Assembly (NCBI RefSeq): GCF_007997075.1
Contig: NZ_VORS01000005.1
Location: 1 to 64,000 of the forward strand
Direction of reading: 5' to 3'
Length of the DNA: 64,000 bases
DNA from: Polaribacter sp. IC073
GTDB lineage: Bacteria; Bacteroidota; Bacteroidia; Flavobacteriales; Flavobacteriaceae
Shown here: positions 54,648 to 63,356 of the stretch, one piece after another
Layout: every line of letters begins with the position of its first letter
Numbering within the stretch: position 1 is the stretch's first letter
Made by a program: the position numbers and the translations under genes
Notes under the pieces: model-generated
What the model saw: the letters and a program-made list of their open reading frames with translations, nothing else
Database searches by the model: none
What the model was told of the DNA's origin: nothing

Positions 54648-55982
54648 TTATTTAGAATTTAGCAACACATATTTCATTGCTTTTGCTTTCAATAAACACT
54701 CTTCATATTCTTTTTCTACTATAGACTTTGCAGTAATTGCGCCACCAACAGAATAGGAAATATATTTTTTTTCTTCATTATAAAGAATACTTCTAATGAC
54801 TACATTAAAATCGAAATCATTTTCTGGCGTAAAATAACCAATAGTACCAGAGTACAAGCCACGTTTAGTTTCTTCTAGTTCTTCAATAATTCTCATTGCA
54901 GAAATTTTTGGAGCGCCCGTCATACTTCCCATAGGAAAAGTGCTTCTTAGTGTTTCTACAGGATGCATATTGATGTCAATTTCTGAAACCACGGTAGAAA
55001 TCATCTGATGCACTTGTTTAAAAGAATAGATTTTGCACAATTCTTCAACTTTTACAGAACCCGTTTTTGCAGTTTTAGATAAGTCGTTTCTTACCAAATC
55101 TACAATCATTACATTTTCTGCGCGTTCTTTTACGTCTCTCGATAAATCGGATGCAATTTTGGCGTCATCAATTGCACTGATCAATCTTTTTGCAGTTCCT
55201 TTTATCGGTTGAGAAATAATTTTAGCACCTTCTTTTTTTAGATATCTTTCTGGTGAAGCGCACAAAGCGTATTGATGTTCCATTTTTAAAAACGAAGCAA
55301 AAGGTGGTTCAGAAATCTCATTTAAATGTTTGTACACTTCAAGAGGTTCTATAGTTGCGTTTTCAGCATAAAATTCCTGACAAAAATTAGCTTCGTAAAT
55401 ATCGCCTCTTTTAATGTGGTCTAAAACCTTTGTTACTTTTTGATGGTATTCGTCTTTGTGAATTCTAAGTTTTATTTTAATATCCGTTTTTTCGCTGTCT
55501 AATTCAAAGGAGTCGATAGTTCCTGATTGCGTTTGGGGAGACATATTAGAAATCTCTTTAAAATCATTTTCTATCTCGTCATCGACCATTTTTAAATACT
55601 GAAATTCGATGTTTTTTCCTCGTATAAAAATTAACTTTTGCGGTTGAAAAAAATACAAATCTGCAAAATCTAAACCATCAAAATTTTTAGAAGAAAGACG
55701 TTCTACATCATTTTTAACATCATAAGAAATATACCCAAAAATATAATCTTTTGTGATGGTTTGGTATTCTTTTAGTTTATCAAAAGCATTGGTGTAGTCT
55801 GTTTTGATAGCCGTAAATTCTTCAACAGCCAAAGCGCTATCAAAATTAGAATAGTGCTGCTTATAATTGTTAGAATCTAACCAAAGTGCTGTTTCAAATT
55901 GTTGCGACCAAGACAATAAGTTTTGCTTAAAGTCTTTCATGTTTTCTACAGAAAAAGTGCGGATAGTTCTTGGAGTCATCAT
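54648..55982 (-). CDS. pabB: Aminodeoxychorismate synthase component I (PabB type)
   Basis: 444 residues of the chorismate-utilising family, which converts chorismate with ammonia to 4-amino-4-deoxychorismate for folate. Motifs: 'KRGDIYEANFCQEFYAEN', 'ALCASPERYLKKEGAKIISQ' and 'PIKGTAKR', 'MIVDLVRNDLSKTAKTGSV', 'PMGSMTGAPKISAMRIIEEL' and 'YSVGGAITAKSIVEKEYEE'. The 'PIKGT' Lys, rather than the 'PIAGT' of anthranilate synthase, favours PabB over TrpE. No trp genes are nearby and no PabA partner lies in the window. Confidence 0.88.
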   Translation of the reverse strand: MMTPRTIRTFSVENMKDFKQNLLSWSQQFETALWLDSNNYKQHYSNFDSALAVEEFTAIKTDYTNAFDKLKEYQTITKDYIFGYISYDVKNDVERLSSKNFDGLDFADLYFFQPQKLIFIRGKNIEFQYLKMVDDEIENDFKEISNMSPQTQSGTIDSFELDSEKTDIKIKLRIHKDEYHQKVTKVLDHIKRGDIYEANFCQEFYAENATIEPLEVYKHLNEISEPPFASFLKMEHQYALCASPERYLKKEGAKIISQPIKGTAKRLISAIDDAKIASDLSRDVKERAENVMIVDLVRNDLSKTAKTGSVKVEELCKIYSFKQVHQMISTVVSEIDINMHPVETLRSTFPMGSMTGAPKISAMRIIEELEETKRGLYSGTIGYFTPENDFDFNVVIRSILYNEEKKYISYSVGGAITAKSIVEKEYEECLLKAKAMKYVLLNSK

Positions 55983-56039
55983 CGCAAAAATACAATTCTT
56001 ATTGTTTAGAAATTAAATTTTAAAGTAGATTTATCTTGA

Positions 56040-57263
56040 CTAAAATGTTTTACCAAACGTAAACTGAATAGGAATTGCGACTCCAGAATTTTTTGTAAAA
56101 ATATTACCGTTAGAATAATGCATAATTCGAAGTTCGAAATTGTAATCTCTTTGTTTTCCGAAGAAAACACCTAAACCCATGGTGTCTTGAAAAGTCGTTT
56201 TTGGTCCTGTTTCTAGTGTGTCAATATTGCTTTTAGTTAAAAAAGTGGGGCCGATTAAAGAATAGTTGGCGTACATGTCAAAACCTTCTTTTCTTAATAG
56301 GTAAAAGCGCATGGTCGGAAAAATAGAGAATGCGAATACACTTTCATTGGTTGCTTCCGTTTGAAAAGCAGTTATGCTAACACCCCAATCTAAAGAGAAT
56401 AGTTTTTGAGTTCTAAAAGCTAATCTTTGGTAAGTAACAGAAAAAGAATGCGATGCTTTTACGTCTCCTACCCAAAAAACAGGAATTCCAAAACTTTCAA
56501 AATTGCCTACTTTTAAACTCATTCCGAAAAAACGATTTGCCCCAAAACCAATTTTACTGTTTCCGTAACTTACTTGTAAGATGTTTTTCGGGAAGAAGTA
56601 TTTTTTATCATTCTCATATTCTAGCGCTAATTTTTCATCAATTTTCTGAAGGTGATATTCAAAACCAAAAGAAGTTTGAGAAATAGAAGGTTGGTTGTGT
56701 TTCTTCGATTTCGGAAAAAAGGTTCCGTTTAAAGCCAATCGCCATCTTTCATTTAATTTGTAATTGAACCCAAATCCGTAGAGGAAACTCCCGAAATGTG
56801 CATCTTCGTAGATGATTTTTTCTTCAATGGAAAATCCGCTTCGCGTGATATTTGCACCACCAACTTCTGCGAAAAAGGAGAGTTTTTTATTGAGGTTTAT
56901 ACTTTTTTTGAGAGACAAATACCAGGCATTAATCCAGACACTTCTTTCATAACCAATATTATTTACATTGTCATATTTAAACCAAGAAGCGGGTCTAATA
57001 ACACCAAACTGTAAAGCTAGATTTTCTTTTATTTTATAACCAAAACCTAGCTTTCCCGAAAAATAGTTTTTAGAAAAAGTTTCTGTTTGGTAGCCATCAA
57101 TTAAATTGTCGTTTGAAAAAGGATACAATATTCCGCCAAAATTTACGGTGTAATAAAAGTTTTCTAAAAATTGAGAAGGTTGCGTTTTTGGCCTAACATT
57201 TTCTTGACTGTAATTGTATAAGCAGGTTAAAAAAAGAATGGCAAATAACATGTTTTTTTTCAT
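56040..57263 (-). CDS. Outer-membrane beta-barrel, possibly PagL-like acyloxyacyl hydrolase
   Basis: 407 residues with a signal peptide (1-19, 'LFLTCLYNYSQ') and alternating barrel-like sequence throughout. The C-terminal 'RIMHYSNGNIFTKNSGVAIP' has the His-x-Ser-Asn pattern of PagL/acyloxyacyl-hydrolase barrels, which trim acyl chains of lipid A, and the chain ends in an aromatic residue ('FTFGKTF') as outer-membrane proteins do. The protein is about twice the length of PagL, so the N-terminal half could be a second barrel-like region. The enzyme assignment is tentative. Confidence 0.55.
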   Translation of the reverse strand: MKKNMLFAILFLTCLYNYSQENVRPKTQPSQFLENFYYTVNFGGILYPFSNDNLIDGYQTETFSKNYFSGKLGFGYKIKENLALQFGVIRPASWFKYDNVNNIGYERSVWINAWYLSLKKSINLNKKLSFFAEVGGANITRSGFSIEEKIIYEDAHFGSFLYGFGFNYKLNERWRLALNGTFFPKSKKHNQPSISQTSFGFEYHLQKIDEKLALEYENDKKYFFPKNILQVSYGNSKIGFGANRFFGMSLKVGNFESFGIPVFWVGDVKASHSFSVTYQRLAFRTQKLFSLDWGVSITAFQTEATNESVFAFSIFPTMRFYLLRKEGFDMYANYSLIGPTFLTKSNIDTLETGPKTTFQDTMGLGVFFGKQRDYNFELRIMHYSNGNIFTKNSGVAIPIQFTFGKTF

Positions 57264-57292
57264 GTGATAAAAGTAAGTAACTTTCTAAAAAC

Positions 57293-57323
57293 AAAAAGCA
57301 TCCAATTAATTGGATGCTTTTTT
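57293..57323 (-). terminator. Terminator after lpd
   Basis: An uninterrupted palindrome AAAAGCATCCAATT/AATTGGATGCTTTT with flanking A/T runs, 37 bp after the lpd stop codon. Confidence 0.8.
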
Positions 57324-57359
57324 GATATTTTAAATTCTAGCTTTCGCAGGAATAATAAT

Positions 57360-58760
57360 TTATGCATTTAATGGTTTTCCGTCCCAAGCAGCTTTTGCAG
57401 CTTCTTTTACAGCTTCAGAATAGGTTGGGTGACCATGACAAATTCTTGCCAAGTCTTCTGCAGATGCTCTAAACTCCATGGCAACGGCAGCTTCCATAAT
57501 TAAATCGGCAACACGTGCACCAACCATGTGAACCCCTAAGATTTCATCTGTGTTTTTATCAGCTAAAACCTTCACAAATCCATCAATATCTCCACTTGCA
57601 CGAGATCTACCTAAAGCTCTCATAGAAAATTTACCAGATTTGTAATCTACTTTTGCTTCTTTTAATTCGTCTTCAGTTTTACCAACTGCAGCAACTTCTG
57701 GCCATGTGTACACAATACCAGGAATTAAATTATAATCGATGTGTGGTTTTTCGCCAGCTAAAAATTCTGCGACAACAACACCTTCTTCTTCTGCTTTGTG
57801 TGCTAACATTGCACCTTTTACAACATCACCAATTGCATAAACATTAGGTACATTTGTTTGTAAATGATCATTTATAGAAACTTGGCCACGTTCATTTACT
57901 TCAATACCAATTTTCTCTAAGCCTAGACCTTCTGTATATGCTTTTCTACCTACAGCAACCAAACAATAATCTCCTGTAAAAGTTACTTCTTCTCCTTTTT
58001 TATTAGTTGCTTTTACAATGACTTCATCTCCATTTCTTTCCACAGCAGTAACACCATGACTTGTAGCAAATTTAATACCTTGTTTCTTTAGAACTTTTTG
58101 CAATTCTTTAGAAATATCAGAGTCCATTGTTGGGGTAATTTTTGCAGCATATTCTATCACTGTAACATCTGCACCCAAACGCTTGTAAACAGAACCTAAC
58201 TCTAAACCAATAACACCACCACCAATTACCAATAAATGTTTTGGTACTTCTGGTAACTTTAAAGCTTCTGTAGAAGTCATTACTCTCTCTTTGTCAAGCG
58301 TAATAAAAGGTAACGTAGATGGTTTAGAACCTGTTGCTATAATAATGCTTGTTCCTTCAATTACTTCTGAAGTGCCATCATTCTTTGCAATATTTATGTG
58401 TGTTTTGTCAACAAAAGAACCTAAGCCTTCAAAAACATCCACATTGTTTTTGTCCATTAAATATTTGATTCCGCCTGTAGTTGTTTCTACAACTTTGGCT
58501 TTTCTGTCTACCATTTTTCCAAAATCGAAGGTTGGCTTTTCAACAGTAATACCATGCTCTTCAAAATGATGAACCGCATCATAAAAATGATGCGAAGAAT
58601 CTAATAATGCTTTAGAAGGAATACAACCAACATTTAAACAGGTACCGCCTAAAGTTGCATATTTTTCTATAATTGCTACTTTTTTGCCTAATTGAGAAGC
58701 TCTAACTGCAGCTATATATCCTCCAGGTCCAGAACCAATTACAATAATATCGTATTTCAT
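57360..58760 (-). CDS. lpdA: Dihydrolipoyl dehydrogenase (E3)
   Basis: 466 residues from the Met at 58760. The longer frame from 58829 begins upstream of a -7 element (58819-58826) and lacks coding character, so I reject it. FAD motif 'DIIVIGSGPGGYIAAVRASQ', redox-active disulphide 'GGTCLNVGCIPSK', NAD motif 'VIGGGVIGLELGSVYKRLG', and C-terminal His-Glu pair 'CHGHPTYSEAVKEA'. It reoxidises dihydrolipoyl groups of the pyruvate, 2-oxoglutarate or branched-chain complexes or the glycine cleavage system. No E1/E2 genes are nearby, so it may serve several complexes. Confidence 0.96.
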   Translation of the reverse strand: MKYDIIVIGSGPGGYIAAVRASQLGKKVAIIEKYATLGGTCLNVGCIPSKALLDSSHHFYDAVHHFEEHGITVEKPTFDFGKMVDRKAKVVETTTGGIKYLMDKNNVDVFEGLGSFVDKTHINIAKNDGTSEVIEGTSIIIATGSKPSTLPFITLDKERVMTSTEALKLPEVPKHLLVIGGGVIGLELGSVYKRLGADVTVIEYAAKITPTMDSDISKELQKVLKKQGIKFATSHGVTAVERNGDEVIVKATNKKGEEVTFTGDYCLVAVGRKAYTEGLGLEKIGIEVNERGQVSINDHLQTNVPNVYAIGDVVKGAMLAHKAEEEGVVVAEFLAGEKPHIDYNLIPGIVYTWPEVAAVGKTEDELKEAKVDYKSGKFSMRALGRSRASGDIDGFVKVLADKNTDEILGVHMVGARVADLIMEAAVAMEFRASAEDLARICHGHPTYSEAVKEAAKAAWDGKPLNA

Positions 58761-58818
58761 AAGTAAGTTTATTTTGCTTTTTTTGTAACCATAATGGTTA
58801 ACTTGTACTAATAATAAA

Positions 58819-58826
58819 CAAAAATA
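58819..58826 (-). promoter_or_regulatory. -7 element for lpd
   Basis: TATTTTTG on the minus strand matches TAnnTTTG and would start transcription near 58812, about 50 nt before the start codon at 58760. No TTG element was found at the -33 position. Confidence 0.4.
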
Positions 58827-58895
58827 CACATATTTTCATAAAATAAAGTAAGAATTTAGTAGTTTTACAGCACAAAATATTCTTAAAATTTAAAG

Positions 58896-59369
58896 ATGAA
58901 GATTCTAAAAAAAATACTTGTTTTCTTATTGATTGTTCTTGTTGTCGCTCAATTCTTTGGGCCAGAAAAAAATGAGGGAGATTTAGCAACTGTTGCTACT
59001 TTTATTTCAGAAACAAATCCTCCAAAAGATGTTAAAAAAATTTTAGAAACTACCTGTTTTGATTGTCATTCAGATACAACTACCTATCCTTGGTATAACT
59101 CAATTACACCTGTAAATTTTTGGTTAAATGATCATGTTTTAGACGGTAAAAAGCATTTAAACTTTTCTAAATGGAATACATATTCTTTGAAAAAGAAAGA
59201 GCATAAAATGGACGAGTTGTACGAAGAAGTTGAAAAAGGAGAAATGCCTTTAGATTCTTATACTTGGACGCACGCAGACGCTAATTTAACGCCAGCTCAA
59301 ATTGCAGCGGTTGTTGCTTGGGGAAAGAAAGTACAAGGAGATTACAAACTACAAATGACCGCTAAATAA
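58896..59369 (+). CDS. Haem-binding domain protein
   Basis: 157 residues. An N-terminal signal anchor (about 5-22, 'ILVFLLIVLVVAQFF') is followed by a Bacteroidota haem-binding domain with a single CxxCH motif ('TTCFDCHSDTTTYPWYNSI', near residue 53) and 'KMDELYEEVEKGEMPLDSYT' further on. It is probably a membrane-anchored periplasmic c-type cytochrome-like protein. The next gene starts at the base after its stop, so the two are likely cotranscribed despite unrelated roles. Confidence 0.85.
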   Translation: MKILKKILVFLLIVLVVAQFFGPEKNEGDLATVATFISETNPPKDVKKILETTCFDCHSDTTTYPWYNSITPVNFWLNDHVLDGKKHLNFSKWNTYSLKKKEHKMDELYEEVEKGEMPLDSYTWTHADANLTPAQIAAVVAWGKKVQGDYKLQMTAK

Positions 59370-60608
59370 TTGCAAAAAAAATCGCTTTTAATTATTGGTG
59401 CAGTTTGGGTAGAACCCAATTCTTCTGCCGCAGGAAAGAGGATGTTGCAGTTAATACATCAATTCTTAGAGAGAGATTATGCAATTACTTTTGCTTCGCC
59501 TTCACAAAAAAGTGAAAAAGCAATCGATTTAATTTCTTTAGGAATTACTGAGGTCTCTATTGAATTAAACAACGCTTCTTTTGATGATTTTATAAAAGAA
59601 TTAGAGCCAAACATTGTCATGTTCGATCGTTTTATGATGGAAGAACAATTTGGTTGGCGCGTTGCAGAAAATTATCCAAAAGCAATTAGGATTTTAGATA
59701 CAGAAGATTTGCATTGTTTGCGAAAAACAAGAGAGTTGTGCTTTAAAAAGAATATTGATTTTTCTACGGAAGAACTTCTGAAACAAGACATTACAAAAAG
59801 AGAAATTGCAGCTATTTTAAGGTGCGATTTGTCTTTAATAATTTCTACGTTTGAGATGCAATTGTTGAAAAACACTTTTAAAATAGACGAATCTATTTTA
59901 ATGTATGTACCTTTTCTGTTTGATGAGATTGGCGAACATCAACAAAAAAAATGGAAAATATTTGAAGAAAGACAAGATTTTATTTTTATTGGTAATTTCT
60001 TTCACAAACCAAATGTAGCTGCCGTTTTAACATTGAAAAATGAGATTTGGAACGAGATAAGAAAGCAGCTTCCAAAAGCTGAAGTCCATATTTACGGTGC
60101 ATACATGAATCAGCAAATAGAGCAGCTTCACAATAAAAAAGAAGGTTTTATTGTGAAAGGTTTTGCAGCAAATGCAAATGAAGTTGTAGAAAACGCGAGA
60201 GTAGTTTTAGCTCCTTTAAATTTTGGTGCAGGAATTAAAGGGAAACTCACAGAGGCAATGCTTTGCGGAACGCCAAGTGTTACGACTTCAATTGGAGCGG
60301 AAGGAATGGCGGGTAAATTTCCTTGGAATGGTTTTATAGAAGATGATTTTTCTGATTATGCATTGAAGGCAATTGAACTATATACGAATAAGTCTGCTTG
60401 GAGAAATGCCCAATTAAACGGAGTAAATATTATCAATTGTATCTATAGTAAAGAAAAAAATGGCGAATTACTTTTCAATAAAATTGAAGAAATTCAGCAA
60501 AATATAGCAAAACATAGAACGCATAATTTTTTCGGAAGCTTATTGCAGCATCAAACTTTGCAAGCGACAAAATACATGAGTAAATGGATTGAAGCTAAAA
60601 ATAAGTAA
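59370..60608 (+). CDS. Glycosyltransferase (GT4-like)
   Basis: 412 residues from a TTG start that directly follows the previous stop codon. The N-terminal half binds acceptor ('LLIIGAVWVEPNSSAAGKRM' start). The C-terminal Rossmann half has 'FIGNFFHKPNVAAVLTLKNE', 'VHIYGAYMNQQIEQLH', 'VVLAPLNFGAGIKGKLTEAM' and 'GTPSVTTSIGAEGM', the GT4/GT1-type nucleotide-sugar region with the ExE-like area reduced to 'GKLTEAM'. It transfers a sugar from a nucleotide donor; donor and acceptor are unknown. Its end converges with the GHL10 gene with 8 bp between. Confidence 0.82.
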   Translation: MQKKSLLIIGAVWVEPNSSAAGKRMLQLIHQFLERDYAITFASPSQKSEKAIDLISLGITEVSIELNNASFDDFIKELEPNIVMFDRFMMEEQFGWRVAENYPKAIRILDTEDLHCLRKTRELCFKKNIDFSTEELLKQDITKREIAAILRCDLSLIISTFEMQLLKNTFKIDESILMYVPFLFDEIGEHQQKKWKIFEERQDFIFIGNFFHKPNVAAVLTLKNEIWNEIRKQLPKAEVHIYGAYMNQQIEQLHNKKEGFIVKGFAANANEVVENARVVLAPLNFGAGIKGKLTEAMLCGTPSVTTSIGAEGMAGKFPWNGFIEDDFSDYALKAIELYTNKSAWRNAQLNGVNIINCIYSKEKNGELLFNKIEEIQQNIAKHRTHNFFGSLLQHQTLQATKYMSKWIEAKNK

Positions 60609-60616
60609 AGATAAAA

Positions 60617-62218
60617 TTAGTCTTTAATTCGTGTGCTCACTTTTGCAATTGGTATTTCTTCAAAGAGACTTTCGTTTCCAAATTTATCAATAACAGATAT
60701 CGCAATTGCTTTTAAAACCTTTTTAGAGTCATTTAAAGTTAGCGGAAGCTTGTGCGAGTTTGTAAAACGTCCGTGAATGCTATAATCCCATTTGTTATTG
60801 TATTTGTAACGAACTACCCAGTTGGCAACTTTATCGCTGTTTTTAGACGACCAGTTTATGAATAAACTATCATTTTTAAAAGCATACGCAAGCGTTGGTT
60901 TTTCGGGTTTTGAATTATGTAGCCAAGGAGAACCCGGAACGAGCGCCTGTTTTTTATACGGTCCGTTAGCAATTGCTTCCATTAATTTGGGTGATTCTAT
61001 TAAAGGAGCAATGCTCCAATGTACAGCTCCAGGAGATTTAGATAACATGCCTTTGGTTATCATAATCTGATTTATAACCTCATCAATTCCTTCATCTCCT
61101 TTAATTCTGCCAATACTCATTCCTGGCCAGAGGTGTCTTTTGTGCGTGTTTTCTTGATTCCACCAATTTAGTAAAACAGGAAAACTAACATCTGTTCTAT
61201 TAATTGGCCAATACAATTGAGGCGTAAGGTAATCGATCCATCCTTTATTTAACCAAAGTTTTGCATCTGCATACAGCTCACTGTATTGGTCGAAACCAGC
61301 AGTTACTGAGGCAGGATAATTTGGTCGCCAAAAACCAAAAGGACTAATTCCGAATTTTACACTGGGTTTAGCTTTTTTGATATTGGTATATACTTTTTCG
61401 ATAAATGTATTTACGTTATCTCTTCTCCAGTCATCTCTTTTTAATTGACCACCAGAATTTAGGTAGTTTTTCCAACTTTTATCATCCGGAAAATCTTTGT
61501 TATTATTATAAGAAGGATATGGGTAGAAGTAATCATCAAAATGGATTCCGTCTACATTATATCTTTGAACAATATCCATCACAATTTTGTAACTATGTTC
61601 TTGTGTTTTTTTATTACCAGGATCTAACCACCAAAAGCCGGTTTCTAATTTTGCAACCAATTTTGGGTTTTTGTGAACAATGGAAGCTTCGGTTATTTCG
61701 CCTCCTGCGGTGTGATGTGCTCTGTAGGGATTTAACCAAGCATGTAATTCTAGCCCTCTTTTATGTGCTTCGTATATCCAGAATTCTAAAGGATCATAAT
61801 AAGGAGAAGGCGCTTTTCCTTGGGTTCCTGTTAAATAATAAGACCAAGGCTCTAGATCGCTTTTGTACATCGCATCTGCTTGTGGCCTCACTTGTAGTAT
61901 AACAGTGTTAAAATTATTTTGATGTAGAAGATCTAATAATTCAATGGCCTCTTTTTGTTGTTCTTCAGTAGAAAGACCGCGTTTACTTGGCCAATTAATG
62001 TTTGCCACACTAGCAATCCAAACTGCTCTAAATTCTCTTTCGGTAGCAGGAGCATTCCTTTTTTTAATTTCAGTATTCGTTGTTTTTTTAACCGCTACCC
62101 TTTTTACTACTGTAGGCGTGTAAACTTTTTTGCTACAATTGGTTAAAAGTAACATAAAAAAGACAATAAGAAATGCCGTTATTATTTTTTGGTAAAAACA
62201 GCTTTTTTTTAAAATCAT
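60617..62218 (-). CDS. GHL10-family glycosyl hydrolase-like lipoprotein
   Basis: 533 residues. Lipoprotein signal ending 'MLLLTNC' (Cys28). The GHL10 (DUF187) domain runs about 60-380: 'EFRAVWIASVANINWPSKRG', 'NTVILQVRPQADAMY', 'LELHAWLNPYRAHHT', 'VDGIHFDDYFYPYPSY', 'FGISPFGFWRPNYP' and 'YLTPQLYWPINRTD'. A C-terminal fibronectin-like domain follows. E. coli DigH of this family cleaves denuded peptidoglycan glycan strands, so a cell-wall role is reasonable. It lies 32 bp downstream of the DeoR gene and may share its transcript. Confidence 0.9.
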   Translation of the reverse strand: MILKKSCFYQKIITAFLIVFFMLLLTNCSKKVYTPTVVKRVAVKKTTNTEIKKRNAPATEREFRAVWIASVANINWPSKRGLSTEEQQKEAIELLDLLHQNNFNTVILQVRPQADAMYKSDLEPWSYYLTGTQGKAPSPYYDPLEFWIYEAHKRGLELHAWLNPYRAHHTAGGEITEASIVHKNPKLVAKLETGFWWLDPGNKKTQEHSYKIVMDIVQRYNVDGIHFDDYFYPYPSYNNNKDFPDDKSWKNYLNSGGQLKRDDWRRDNVNTFIEKVYTNIKKAKPSVKFGISPFGFWRPNYPASVTAGFDQYSELYADAKLWLNKGWIDYLTPQLYWPINRTDVSFPVLLNWWNQENTHKRHLWPGMSIGRIKGDEGIDEVINQIMITKGMLSKSPGAVHWSIAPLIESPKLMEAIANGPYKKQALVPGSPWLHNSKPEKPTLAYAFKNDSLFINWSSKNSDKVANWVVRYKYNNKWDYSIHGRFTNSHKLPLTLNDSKKVLKAIAISVIDKFGNESLFEEIPIAKVSTRIKD

Positions 62219-62250
62219 ATCCTTAAAGGTTTAATTTAAAAGGTTTTAAA

Positions 62251-63000
62251 TTAAATTAATACAACGCCAGCCTCTACATAATGCTGCAGCATTGGATCAT
62301 TTACGTCTAGGTCTGTAATGGCAATATCAATTTCCTGTAGGCTACAAATATCATAATTAAGTCTAATGTTTAACTTGTTTGAGGTGGATAAATAGACGTT
62401 TCGTTCAGAAGCTTTGATCATTGCTTTTTTAACCAACGCAACTTCATAACCTTCGCCAGTAATGCCTTGTTCTAAGCTAAAACCACTTACACCAATAAAA
62501 CAAAGATTAGCGGTAATGTTAGATAAATATTGAATTACATCAATGCCTGTAGTTACCATCGAATTTCTTTGGATTCTCCCTCCAATAAAAATGGTTTCTA
62601 TGGTTGGGTGCTCTGCTAATTGCATTGCAATTGGCAAACTATATGTGTAAATAGTTGCTTTTAATGTTTTCGGAAATAATTTTGCAAGCATTAAATTGGT
62701 AGTCCCACCACTCATTATAATGACCATGCCATCTTCTACTAAAGTAATTGCTTTTTTAGCGATGAGTACTTTTTCTTCTCTTTTGTAGATTATATCTTCA
62801 TTATAGTGATACAGTTTTTGCATGGTAGAAATTGCTCCTCCGTGCACTTTGGTAAGTAAACCTCTTTTATCTAATTCCTTTATATCTCTTCTTATGGTGT
62901 CTTCGGAAACATTCAATTTTTCAGAAAGAAAACTAGAACTTACTTGCCTATTAATACTTACTTCATCTACTACTTTTTGCTGACGGTCCTTTTTCTTCAT
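62251..63000 (-). CDS. DeoR/GlpR-family transcriptional regulator
   Basis: 249 residues. N-terminal winged helix-turn-helix ('SSFLSEKLNVSEDTIRRDIK', 'ELDKRGLLTKVHGGAIS') and C-terminal DeoR effector domain ('MVIIMSGGTTNLMLAKLFP', 'IETIFIGGRIQRNSMVTTG', 'FIGVSGFSLEQGITGEGYE'). Such repressors respond to sugar phosphates. The gene is divergent from a SusC-type gene. Direct TTGC repeats 10 bp apart occur near its own start and at the SusC promoter, so it probably controls both. Confidence 0.93.
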   Translation of the reverse strand: MKKKDRQQKVVDEVSINRQVSSSFLSEKLNVSEDTIRRDIKELDKRGLLTKVHGGAISTMQKLYHYNEDIIYKREEKVLIAKKAITLVEDGMVIIMSGGTTNLMLAKLFPKTLKATIYTYSLPIAMQLAEHPTIETIFIGGRIQRNSMVTTGIDVIQYLSNITANLCFIGVSGFSLEQGITGEGYEVALVKKAMIKASERNVYLSTSNKLNIRLNYDICSLQEIDIAITDLDVNDPMLQHYVEAGVVLI

Positions 63001-63071
63001 AAAATTGATTTTCTCAAAAGTAAGATTTAATTAAGCAATTTTGCGATTTTTTTTGTGATAAAAAAATAATA

Positions 63072-63085
63072 TTGCAATTGTTTGC
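63072..63085. promoter_or_regulatory. Candidate DeoR operator, DeoR-proximal copy
   Basis: TTGC at 63072-63075 and 63082-63085, a direct repeat with 10-bp period, lies inside a longer motif, AATATTGCA-TT-TTTGC, that recurs at 63277-63292. A looser relative lies at 63035-63044. Confidence 0.45.
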
Positions 63086-63278
63086 GGTTATTTTTTATAA
63101 ATATGCAGAATTTAAAAATTAAGATAAAACTAATTTTTTTTCTCCGTGAGGGGACTTTATGTCTATTAAAATAAGGAATATTTGGGTTTTTAATAAACGA
63201 TTTATTAGTCTTTGATTTGTGTTTATTGCGTTATTTTGTTGATTAATGTTTATTTATATGTTTTTAATTGAATAAATA

Positions 63279-63303
63279 TTGCAGTTTTTTGCACATTAGT
63301 TGC
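63279..63303. promoter_or_regulatory. Candidate DeoR operator overlapping the SusC promoter
   Basis: TTGC at 63279-63282, 63289-63292 and 63300-63303, a direct repeat of about 10 bp. The third copy overlaps the -33 TTG, so a bound repressor would block polymerase. Confidence 0.5.
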
Positions 63304-63329
63304 GTGTTTTAATTATTTTTATATCTTTA
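63300..63329 (+). promoter_or_regulatory. Promoter of the SusC-type gene
   Basis: TTG (63300-63302), 19-bp spacer, TATCTTTA (63322-63329). The start site would be near 63336, about 20 nt before the ATG at 63357. Confidence 0.55.
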
Positions 63330-63356
63330 CCCTAATTAATTTAAACTCAAATTTAT

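Noticed and set aside
57360..58829. Longer lpd frame starting at 58829
   Set aside because: The extra 23 residues lack the family pattern and the start lies upstream of a -7 element; the Met at 58760 gives the standard N-terminus.
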